DNA from: Xylogone sp. PMI_703
Lineage: Eukaryota > Ascomycota > Leotiomycetes
Length of the DNA stretch: 64,000 bases
NCBI GenBank assembly: GCA_021399445.1
Contig: JAJTUQ010000002.1
Coordinates: 5,828,001-5,892,000 of the forward strand
Reading direction: 5' to 3'
Shown here: in pieces, positions 56,180 through 64,000 of the stretch
Layout of the letters: every line of letters begins with the position of its first letter
How positions within the stretch are numbered: position 1 is the stretch's first letter
The notes under the pieces: model-generated
Told to the model about the DNA's origin: nothing
What the model saw: the letters and a program-made list of their open reading frames with translations, nothing else
The model's database searches: none
Position numbers and translations under genes: made by a program

Positions 56180-57860
56180 TTATGCTGAGGCAGTTCTCAG
56201 TTTGACCTTTACATTCAGTGGCCCTTTCTTCTCTACCACACCAAAATTGACTGTCTCAAGCTCTTCATCTAGATTGAGAAGTTCGAACTCGTACTTCTTT
56301 AGTAATGAAGTGAGAATCTTCCATATAGATACTAAAGCAATGTTTCGGCCTATACATTGGCGAGGCCCTGTTCCGAAGTGTAAGAGCAACCCAGGGTACG
56401 AAGGGTCGTAGCGTTTTGATCCTGGGAGAAAACGGGAAGGCTCAAAGACGTTGTGGTCTGCGCCCCAAATATCCGGGTTGTGGTGTAGGCAATGGTTTAT
56501 GATAGTACAAGCCGTCTAAGTATTGTTAGCAGTTTCACAATACTTCACAGTTAAATTTTTCCCTACCCCTTGAGGAATATTTTCATTCCCAATTCGTACT
56601 CCTTGTGGATTTATAACTTCGCGAGGGAGGAGATGTGCAGCTATCGGCGTTATTCTGAACCCTTCACGTAAGCACGCCAAGGTATATGGCAGTTTGCTCT
56701 CTAGGCCTCCATATTCATATATCCCAAATGCCTGTGGTTCAGATGAGAGCTGAGTATCGATTTCTTCAACTACAGAGGCGAGTATTTGAGGGTTTCGAAG
56801 GAGGTGGTAGAACAAGATCGTTAGAGTTCCTCCTGTGGTATGAGATCCTGCAACTCTATAAAGGTCAGTCACTTTTAGGTAAAGAGAGATTTTGATCTGT
56901 CCTCACAAGAATCCAAATGCCTCTGAGTTGATCTCCTCAACTGAGAGTTTTGCGCCGGTCTCGGGATCTTTCGCATTGATGAGAGATGTGAGAAGAGTTC
57001 TATTAGGAGTATCAGATTTATGATTAGCAATTGCGTGTTGCACCGACTCCGCGGCCGTTTTGGCCAAAGCTGCTCGACTTTCTGCCAGTTGACGGCACCA
57101 AGGAATCCATGATGTGTAAGTACGTATGTATGGTAGGAGATTTCCAACTGCGCCATATAAATTTCCCATTAAAAAGTGGTTGCACAACGGGGGGAGCTGT
57201 TCTGGGTCGTCTACAACTTGTGTACTAAATTCTCTATCGAACGCCAATTGCCCGGTTACATCGTATCCATAAAATCCTAGAGCGCTCTTAAGATCTAAGA
57301 CTGTTCCAGATTCAGCATGGTTCTTGACTTTCTGCATAAGATTGTTAATATGAATGTCGAATATAGCCTCCATGCTTTTTAAAGAAGAAATGGCAAATGC
57401 ATGAGCTAGCTGCCTTCGACGCAGGCCGTGAAGCTAAAACAAAGTCAACACATATATTTTTTCACACTTTACACAGTTTAATTACCGTTTCATCTCTCGT
57501 TCCAAATACATTCGGCTTAAATGCCGTGAACGCATCATAGAAGACACTCTTGGGCATATGCCTGCCACTCTTGTAGATAGGCGCGATTGCTTCCGCCCCA
57601 TTGAAAGCCAAATCATTTGGTCCGATTCTTACAATAGAACCATATTCGTCATGAAGTGTAAGCATATTATGATGAAAATCTTGCTTCCAATAATGATAGG
57701 CCTTCCAGAAATTAGTGAGGCTAGCTAAAAATGGTCCCGGATATTTGGCAAGCGGATGAAGATATCTGTAGTAAATGACATATCCAAAGCTGAGTATGAA
57801 GATTGTCGCAAAGATCAGAACGTAAAAAGGGACATTCAGTCCCAATTCAGTATACATCAT
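56180..57860 (-). CDS. Cytochrome P450 monooxygenase
   Basis: A haem-thiolate oxygenase anchored in the ER by the N-terminal segment VPFYVLIFATIFILSFGYVI. Four exons (57860-57486, from about 57437, from about 56832 and from about 56517 to 56180) connect HPLAKYPGPFLASLTNFWKA, LHGLRRRQLAHAF (helix C), AGSHTTGGTLTILF (I-helix acid/threonine motif), LREGFRITP (ExxR) and FEPSRFLPGSKRYD. The haem-binding loop is FGTGPRQCIGRNIAL. All motifs are intact and in the expected order, in about 500 residues. The overall pattern resembles the CYP families near pisatin demethylase and benzoate hydroxylase, which accept aromatic or terpenoid substrates; that assignment is tentative. It is divergent with the alpha/beta hydrolase and may share its promoter. 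Confidence 0.92.
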
Positions 57861-58400
57861 TGAAATTCAGTATAAACGAGTTCAAGAAGCAGCCTTCCCG
57901 ATTACTCAATCATAAAAGAATGATGGGTATAAGAGCCCTTCTCATCTAATAGTAACTTGATGAGACCTTCAAGGCTAATAGAATCCCATACCTAATCTCG
58001 GATCAGAGAAACTGCAGAGATACCCGTAATCACTAGTAATCACTTCGCGAGCACAAATCCGGGATTAGGATCGGAGTGTCGGGATCAATCCGGGGTAGAT
58101 GTGGAGGGTAATAATAACAGGGATCGGAGAACAGCCATTATGAATTAAAAAACAAGGCCCACATTTCTTTTCGGAACGACTGTTTGATTAACTCCATCAG
58201 GACTTCAGAATCAAAGCCGAGGCCGAACTACATACCCAGCATGATGTACTCACTCAGCTTTTACTATCCGTGCCGGGTCTAGCCGTCCACTCATCAACAT
58301 ACTAAGGGACTTAGTCATTCAAATAAAAGGAAGACTTTCTCTGTAATAATTGCTCCATAACCTTATTCTACATTATTTCTCAACTCCAAGATTAAGTAGT
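57861..58400. promoter_or_regulatory. Bidirectional promoter, P450 and alpha/beta hydrolase
   Basis: The two start codons are 540 bp apart and divergent. Within the interval GGATCGGAG occurs twice exactly (58068-58076 and 58121-58129), and between them lies GGGATCAATCCGGGG with TCCGGGG at 58089-58095. The CGG-rich block 58055-58130 contrasts with AT-rich surroundings and is a good candidate for Zn2Cys6-type activator binding. Confidence 0.5.
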
Positions 58401-59342
58401 ATGGAACAACTACCACCTCTCGGGCGAGTTATTCCCCTAGTAATTGGGCAGACCTCGCAAATTTATGGCGATCTTCTTGCAAAACATGCTGAAGCCATCC
58501 GTGCTACTGCTCGTGAGACACACTCATACGGCTCTCATGAACGCCAGCAGTTAGATTTATATACTCCGTCATCTTCTGCACCAAAGCCAGCACACGGTCA
58601 ACCAGCTCCAATTCTCATATTCGCATACGGTGGAGGCTTTATTAACGGCGATAAAGTGCTTGAGCGAATGCCTGGTGGTTTAGCATACACCAACTTGGGC
58701 CACTACTTCGCAGAGAAGTACGGCTTCGAGACAATAATACCAGATTACCGACTAGTAAGACATGGAGGTAAATTCCCTTCTGGGGGAGAAGATATTGGTC
58801 TAGTGTTAGAGTGGGTAAGGAAGAGGTATGCAGGGCAGAAAGGAAAGAAAGTCATCGTCATGGGAAACTCAGCAGGAGGCGTACATGTCGCAACATGGCT
58901 GCTTTCTGATCAGTTCAAGGATACTAGAGAACGCCTGATAGCAGGCAGCGATGGAATCAAGGTTGCCGGTGTTATTCTCCTTGGAGGTGGACTTCACTTC
59001 CGCTTAGCTTCTCCGCCACTGGTTGAAGTTCTGAAACAATACTTTGGCGATGATTACGAAGATAAAGCTCCTTTTGGCTTATTAGAAAAGGCTATCCAGA
59101 GAGGTGAACTAAAAGGTGAATGGCCTAAAACGCTTGTTCTGTACAGTGAACTCGACCCACAGGACATCATTCAGGCCAATATTGATTTCATTGAGGAACT
59201 GGGCAAACACCGGAAAGATCTAACGCACGGAGTCATCCGAGGCCATAACCACATTAGCCCTCCATTGGCGCTAGGAACTGGAATTGAAACTGAAGAGGAA
59301 TGGGGGACCACAGTTGGAGCATGGGTACAGAGCCTCTTGTAA
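58401..59342 (+). CDS. Alpha/beta hydrolase (esterase/BD-FAE or formamidase-like)
   Basis: A soluble serine esterase of about 313 residues. The oxyanion-hole motif is FAYGGGFINGD (HGGG-like with Tyr for His), the nucleophile is Ser in VMGNSAGGVHV, the acid is probably Asp in LYSELDPQDI, and the catalytic His is in GHNHISPPLA. I choose the ATG at 58401 (MEQLPPLGRVIPLV); an in-frame ATG at 58350 would prepend 17 residues. There is no signal peptide, so it is probably cytosolic. Immediately divergent from the P450 gene, it could cleave an ester or lactone made by the neighbouring FMO. Kynurenine-formamidase-like or carboxylesterase activity are alternatives. Confidence 0.88.
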   Translation: MEQLPPLGRVIPLVIGQTSQIYGDLLAKHAEAIRATARETHSYGSHERQQLDLYTPSSSAPKPAHGQPAPILIFAYGGGFINGDKVLERMPGGLAYTNLGHYFAEKYGFETIIPDYRLVRHGGKFPSGGEDIGLVLEWVRKRYAGQKGKKVIVMGNSAGGVHVATWLLSDQFKDTRERLIAGSDGIKVAGVILLGGGLHFRLASPPLVEVLKQYFGDDYEDKAPFGLLEKAIQRGELKGEWPKTLVLYSELDPQDIIQANIDFIEELGKHRKDLTHGVIRGHNHISPPLALGTGIETEEEWGTTVGAWVQSLL

Positions 59343-60548
59343 AAATAGCAAAAGGCTTGCAGTGACATTGGTAGCAACCCAAAATATGAATATATAAAAG
59401 TAACTTCACGGATCTAATCGACTACCTACGTCACAGTCCTGAAACTAGATAAGGTTATGATCTTAGCCAAGAATGAACCCCTGCCCCACATTTACCATTT
59501 TTAATGGTGCACTTATATGTCAGAGTTCCAACTCATTAACGCTATCAATCCAAGGACTAATGTTCACTCAGAGCTGCATCACCCTACCAAAGATGAACAA
59601 TATCAGAAGTTGCTAAGCACTGTTGCCCGGGAATTTGGTAAATGTGCTAAAGTGCCTTTGAACTATAAACTACCAGAGCCTCTTTCTAAAGTACCATTAC
59701 TTTTCACTTTTATTGCTACATCGGTTTCTGAAGAAATAACTGACACGATACTACCGCAAGAGCCAGTATGTGTAACAATTACTCAACAAACTAAGTCCAA
59801 CTTGAGTTGGCTGAGTTGAGCTTAAGTTGAGTTTGAGTACGACCTCCAACTCAACTCAAACTAATGAATTGTACACATTGGCAAGAGTAGCCCAGAATGA
59901 TATTTGACGTATCTATTCATTATCCCCGGCCTAAACCGAATTCGGTGGTTTCCAGGGTTCTATTGCGCCATCGTGCAATCAGCTACGAGAGGTTAATTGG
60001 TTGGCCACTGATTAGTTGAATTAGTAATCAGAACAGATGCGAGTCTAGTTCAAAATAGGATATCAAGATCTCTTGGCTCGGCTTAAGATCTAACTCCTTC
60101 AGGCCAAGCTCTTCCCCAGATTCGCCTTCCTCTGGCGTCACTTCGAGCGACAAATTAAACTTTTCATGAGGAGCTGATGGGTTGGGGAGATAAAAGGTAA
60201 TATCTCCGTACGCTCCGTTGATGGCTTCTACTTTGTGGCAACAGAAATTCAGATCCAATTGGTCCAACCTAATCTTGATTCCGAGCTTGGTCGGAATTAT
60301 CTTCTTTAAACTCGGAATCCAGAACTACTTCTACACCTTCGTTAGTAACCGGTCCGAATAAAACTAGTTAGAGGAACCCCGATCAAATTGGGAGTCATCA
60401 GGCGAATACGTACCATGAGCAAAATTTGAGGTGGTGAAGGTGATATAAGGGATCCAATGATACCTATGTTCTAGCTAAGCAGGACCTGAAATTCTGTTTC
60501 TCGATATACATATCAAGTACAACCCAGTTCTCTTATTGTTGAGCTAAA
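59343..60548. other. Intergenic interval with small AGTTGAG repeats and gene debris
   Basis: Near 59800-59860 short AGTTGAG/CTCAACT units form a degenerate inverted repeat. A 100-codon plus-strand frame (59517-59819) has ordinary composition but no recognisable domain, intron or partner. The minus-strand debris at 60028-60345 is listed separately. Confidence 0.45.
60028..60345 (-). pseudogene. Possible decayed gene of unknown function
   Basis: One frame (DQLDLNFCCHKVEAINGAYG, DITFYLPNPSAPHEKFNLSL, then an acidic Glu/Gly stretch, ending at 60028) has convincing protein-like composition but no ATG. Just upstream another frame reads LFGPVTNEGVEVVLDSEFKE before a stop, and the two would join with a one-base shift. 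This looks like a frameshifted remnant or two exons of an unrecognised gene. I cannot assign a function. Confidence 0.3.
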
Positions 60549-61516
60549 ATGTCTCCTCTCGTGTGGCTCGTTACTGGGTGCTCGTCCGGGTTTGGAGAAC
60601 AGTTCGTTAAGAGTATTCTTAAGCGCGGGGACAAAGTCATCGCGACCGCCCGAAAACTAGAGAAGCTGAAGCATTTGGAAGAGGCAGGGGCCACCATTCT
60701 ACAGCTTGACATTACCGACAACCAGAAGTCCATAAATAGTACCATTGAGAAAGCAATCAATATCTACGGCAAGGTTGATGTATTGATTAACAATGCGTCT
60801 TATATAGCAATCGGCACCTGGGAAGATCTCGAGTATGTAGTTTCTTAAAGGGCCCATAAGGCAAGCTGGAGACAAACTTACAACTGCATAGATATGAAGA
60901 CTTCCTAGCACAATTCGATACAAATGTGTTTGGAACGATCAAAGTGACTAGAGCAATCCTCCCTCACTTCCGACAACAACATGCGGGTACGATAGTCTTT
61001 ATCGGCTCTCTCTCGGGTTGGATTGGACATAAAGGCTGCAGCGCGTATGCAGGCTCTAAGTTCGCGCTTGAAGGTACCGTTTGTCATATGCGCACATTTT
61101 GAATAGGTCTAACCATAAATCCGGAAACAGGAATAGTTGAAGGTCTCTGGAGAGAAACTTCCCACCTTGGGATCAAATCTCTATTAATCGAGCCAGGACG
61201 GTTTAGAACTAATCTCCTATCGGCTCGAAATATGAAAGCTGTCAAATCAACCATTCCAGACTACGAAGACCTATCTACGACTCTCCTTCAAGGACTAGCC
61301 CGAGAGGATAACTCTCAACCAGGAGATCCAGTGAAACTGGTGGAGATAATTTTAGATGTAGTTCGACAGGAGGGTGTTGCGAAAGGTAAAAATATTCCAT
61401 TCAGACTGCCTTTAGGAGTCGACGTGTACGATGACATGAAGGCCAAGTGTGAGGAAACATTGGAGCTACTGAAAGAATGGGGCCCCGTTATTAAGAGCAC
61501 GGATATCCAAGAGTAG
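60549..61516 (+). CDS. Classical short-chain dehydrogenase/reductase (SDR)
   Basis: A cytosolic NAD(P)(H)-dependent oxidoreductase interconverting an alcohol and a ketone. Exons 60549-60832, 60892-61073 and 61131-61516 join in phase, 283 residues. Cofactor motif TGCSSGFGEQF (TGxxxGxG), NNAS loop, catalytic Ser region FIGSLSGWIG, and Tyr-x3-Lys in SAYAGSKFALEG are all present. The Arg in ATARKLEKL after the second strand suggests a preference for NADP(H). PGRFRTNLL after the active site fits the fungal SDR group of 17-beta-HSD-like reductases. As the last gene of the oxidative set it could prepare ketones for the FMO. Confidence 0.92.
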
Positions 61517-62575
61517 GCCGGGACGGTTTATTCACATTGAAAGGCAGCATCGAACGAAATAAGGCTAAATAGCCGTTCAGGCATATGCCCTATGTACAGT
61601 TAATCAAGGAAAAAGTTTACAAACTGAGTTGATTTCAATATAATAACAAGAAAGACCCGCATTGTCTCTCAAACTATAGTTAGTACTTTATCTATGCCAG
61701 AACCCCCAACAGCGACTCAAATCTATCAAAGCAGAATATCCTCATAAATGGTACGTGAGTATATCATACCTGGAATCTATAATCAATGTGCTTTCTTCGC
61801 TTCCGCAAGATCCATTCTTTGCACTGGCGGCTCCTCTCGGGGACCCAATTGATAGAAGAGACAAAGATGATAGTATGCCTCTAATCTTGGAATCATAGAC
61901 GCAGAAACTGGTGAGACACCTCAGCATTATGCGCAAATCGTATAAAATAAAGTATAAGAAGTTAATTCATTGGTGCCATTGGGGGAAAACAATGATTATG
62001 ATTAAAGGTAGCTATCACGATGCGGACGAAAAGTGGCAGAAGACTTATACCTTGAATTTGAGCAGTGCCTTAGCACTTAGAGCGTGACTTTGCTTTTCTA
62101 TATCAGATAATTTCATTAATCAGATATCTGGGGTGCATATAATATCTTTTATGTCCTCTTCCATTAAGGACTCATGCACCTTTCGATATCCTCTGTTCCG
62201 TATACGGATTATATTAACTAAGATCTTCTGATAATCGAGACAGTGAAGCGTCATTAAGAACTCTAAAAGTAGCGTTGTATAAAGTTTTGAGATCTACATT
62301 CTAAATATTCGTAAGCTGCAGCTATACGTCATTAAATCTCCGGGCCATACTGACTTGGCATGGCCATGTTTGAGCCTGCGACAGCCGCGGACTGTGGAGG
62401 ATACTTAATCCGCTTACGAAGACTTCCCTGCGGGGGTACGGAGTCCGCTAAAACTCCGACAAGATGTAGATAGTTTATCTTACGCTACATATTTGTCATT
62501 TATTAACTAGATAATTTGACCTATAAAGAGTATAAAGTGCTAAAAATATCCTGTATAACCCTCTTATAAGACAAG
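61517..62575. other. Intergenic interval, no gene seen
   Basis: No gene is supported in this 1.06-kb stretch. A GC-rich patch at 62385-62460 contains inverted GGACT/AGTCC and GGAG/CTCC motifs. A TATAAAG lies at 62522-62528. Confidence 0.5.
62522..62528 (+). promoter_or_regulatory. Probable TATA box of the DUF924 gene
   Basis: TATAAAG lies about 50 bp upstream of the first in-frame ATG at 62576, and a second TATAAAG follows 9 bp later. This would give a very short leader and favours translation from 62576. Confidence 0.4.
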
Positions 62576-63364
62576 ATGAGATCATTCGCGTTAAATACAA
62601 CCTTTCACAGGGTATACACCCCCTTCGCCTTAAATGAGCATCTGCTACATTGTTTCCCAGCTCACAGTTATCAGTTACTCCAATTGCAAGGAACGCTCAA
62701 ACAAAGCATCAATTACGCATATCCATTCCAATTCAGGGCAATGTCTTCTGCTCAGCCACCTCACATGGATCCCGCAATAGACCAGATCATCTCATACTGG
62801 TTCAACGACGAGAGGTACCCAGATCCAGGGAAAAAGTGGTTCGGTGGAGGAGAAAAAGTAGATATAGAAATCCAATCTCATTTCTCTAATTTCGTCGTCT
62901 CAGCCCGCTCTGGGTCTCTCAATTCCTGGACCGAAACTCCAAATGGTACCTTGGCTCTTCTCATCCTGCTGGATCAGTTTCCAAGGAATGTATATCGTGG
63001 CAAAGCAGATTCTTTTGCATCTGACGCACTGGGCTTGAAAATGGCGACCTGGGCGATTTCGAACGGTCAGGATCGCAAAGTTCCTCACACTCATCAGCAA
63101 TTCTTTTATATGCCATTTGAGCATGACGAATCCCTCATCAGTCAAGTCGCAGGAGTGAGTTTACTCGAGAATTGGGTCGCGAGGATCCCGGAGAATGCGA
63201 CTAAGCGAGAGAAAGAGAGTGCTGTAACAAGTCTAGACTTCGCCGTCAGACACAGAGATGTTATTCTAAAATATGGACGGTTTCCAGGCCGGAATGCGGC
63301 GTTGGGGAGGGAGAATACACCAGAAGAAGAGGAGCTGTTAAAAACCAGCCCGTTCGGGTTTTGA
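62576..63364 (+). CDS. DUF924 family protein
   Basis: A conserved protein family of unknown biochemical role, with an all-helical TPR-like fold. An uninterrupted frame of 262 residues holds the hallmark segments IISYWFNDERYPDPGKKWFG, LALLILLDQFPRNVYRGKAD, HTHQQFFYMPFEHDESL and the C-terminal HRDVILKYGRFPGRNAALGR with ENTPEEEELL. The 55 residues before MSSAQPPHMDPA are rich in Phe, His, Gln and Leu and poor in acidic residues; they could be a mitochondrial presequence, or translation may start at the inner ATG near 62741. No lesion is seen. Confidence 0.9.
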   Translation: MRSFALNTTFHRVYTPFALNEHLLHCFPAHSYQLLQLQGTLKQSINYAYPFQFRAMSSAQPPHMDPAIDQIISYWFNDERYPDPGKKWFGGGEKVDIEIQSHFSNFVVSARSGSLNSWTETPNGTLALLILLDQFPRNVYRGKADSFASDALGLKMATWAISNGQDRKVPHTHQQFFYMPFEHDESLISQVAGVSLLENWVARIPENATKREKESAVTSLDFAVRHRDVILKYGRFPGRNAALGRENTPEEEELLKTSPFGF

Positions 63365-63487
63365 AAGTCTGTATTCATTTTCAGCAGCATGCCAACACAC
63401 ATTTTCTCTTGCAACCCTATCGGGCTTCGAGACAAAATTATATTACTATGTAAAATTATTTTTATGTATTACTCAAAAAGAAATAAC

Positions 63488-64000
63488 TCATCTTCTTCTA
63501 AAAAAGAACCAAGAACCAATGCCGACTCCCACCATAGCAACAAAAGCGGGTGATAGCGTGACTGCTACTCTCTTCATGGCCTCCCTCATCATAATGCCTA
63601 CCCTCTCTGAAAATGCCTCTGTATCATTAACATGAGGAAAAGGCCTATCCGGAATAGGAACCTCAAGAAACTTGCACAATGGCCCCCATCCTTGCGAAAC
63701 CTCAAATTCAAGGAGATTTTCCTTCGGCACTATTTGTCTTATCTCCTCATAATATTTCTTGAACACTTCCTTGCCATTCTTCTTAAAATCACCTTCAAAA
63801 GGCAAGGCAATACTATCCCTAGCCATCGGCCAGAAATGAGCCAGGAACTGCCTGTCGAATAGGTGGATCATAGCCATCAGTTTGCTATTTGACTGACGAA
63901 CAATGGTATTCAACATAGATATGTACCACTTATCGACATCACGGTTTGTTAAGATCACTTTTGCTTCAGGATACATGGCAATAAGCTCTGGCCCAAATAT
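63488..64000 (-). CDS. Sulfotransferase-family P-loop protein, 5' end beyond window
   Basis: The frame from 63488 continues to the right edge. It contains ELIAMYPEAKVILTNRDVDK followed by WY, the conserved PAPS 3'-phosphate-binding region of the fungal Sulfotransfer_4 group, then EVSQGWGPLCKFLEVPIPDR and PFPHVND. It ends in a single hydrophobic segment (TLSPAFVAMVGVGIGSWFFF) with a basic tail, suggesting C-terminal membrane anchoring. The N-terminal P-loop is outside the window. Many fungal members have no proven sulfotransferase activity. Confidence 0.85.
   Translation of the reverse strand: MFGPELIAMYPEAKVILTNRDVDKWYISMLNTIVRQSNSKLMAMIHLFDRQFLAHFWPMARDSIALPFEGDFKKNGKEVFKKYYEEIRQIVPKENLLEFEVSQGWGPLCKFLEVPIPDRPFPHVNDTEAFSERVGIMMREAMKRVAVTLSPAFVAMVGVGIGSWFFFRRR

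Noticed and set aside
1..64000. tRNA, rRNA and CRISPR elements
   Set aside because: No GGTTCRANTCC-type B box in tRNA context, no rRNA-like stretches and no regularly spaced direct repeats were seen on either strand.

Overview
The window is nuclear DNA of a filamentous ascomycete fungus (Pezizomycotina; Leotiomycetes is a guess I cannot prove). The basis is short 45-80 nt introns with GTRNGT donors and CTAAC-like branch sites, fungus-specific families (Zn2Cys6 and C2H2+Zn2Cys6 regulators, OPT and ACS/DHA1 transporters, NTF2-like+FMO proteins), loose gene spacing and an AT-leaning background. There are 22 protein genes or gene remnants, counting one incomplete gene at the right edge. I found no rRNA, tRNA or CRISPR.

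Layout. 1-2.5 kb: no supportable gene. 2.5-7.9 kb (+): an oligopeptide transporter and an ACS/Dal5-type anion permease. 9.4-26.2 kb (-): six consecutive minus-strand genes: a serine beta-lactamase-like hydrolase (with a decayed partial duplicate beside it), an MIO-type aromatic amino acid ammonia-lyase (PAL), an amidase with two lesions, an amino-acid/GABA permease, a Zn2Cys6 regulator and a catalase. 28.5-32.5 kb (+): a GMC oxidoreductase and an alpha-arrestin with a C-terminal PPxY. 32.6-40.1 kb (-): a secreted GH31 glycosidase with a damaged N-terminus, a zinc-free MDR reductase and a ferric-reductase-type flavocytochrome. 40.1-44.0 kb is essentially gene-free, followed by the housekeeping gene FCF1. 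45.5-61.5 kb: a C2H2+Zn2Cys6 regulator, NmrA-like protein, DHA1 MFS exporter, FMO/Baeyer-Villiger-type monooxygenase, cytochrome P450, alpha/beta hydrolase and SDR. This resembles a self-contained catabolic or biotransformation cluster with no PKS, NRPS or terpene synthase. 62.6-64 kb: a DUF924 protein and an incomplete sulfotransferase-family gene.

How genes may work together (inference). The 45-61 kb set has the parts for hydroxylation (P450), alcohol/ketone conversion (SDR), oxygen insertion into a ketone (FMO), ester cleavage (hydrolase), efflux (MFS) and dedicated control. The GMC oxidoreductase and the catalase are divergently transcribed and share a TCGYRCGAGCTC-type upstream site with the arrestin gene; GMC oxidases make H2O2 and catalase removes it. 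PAL, amidase and amino-acid permease could form a nitrogen-scavenging or cinnamate route.

Genome dynamics. A roughly 230-bp MITE with TIRs and TA target sites occurs three times; two copies in opposite orientation bracket the GC-rich PAL gene. Three genes (amidase, GH31, ferric reductase) carry small lesions or splice-phase conflicts. All splice models were worked out by hand from phase and motif continuity and have not been checked against transcripts or databases.
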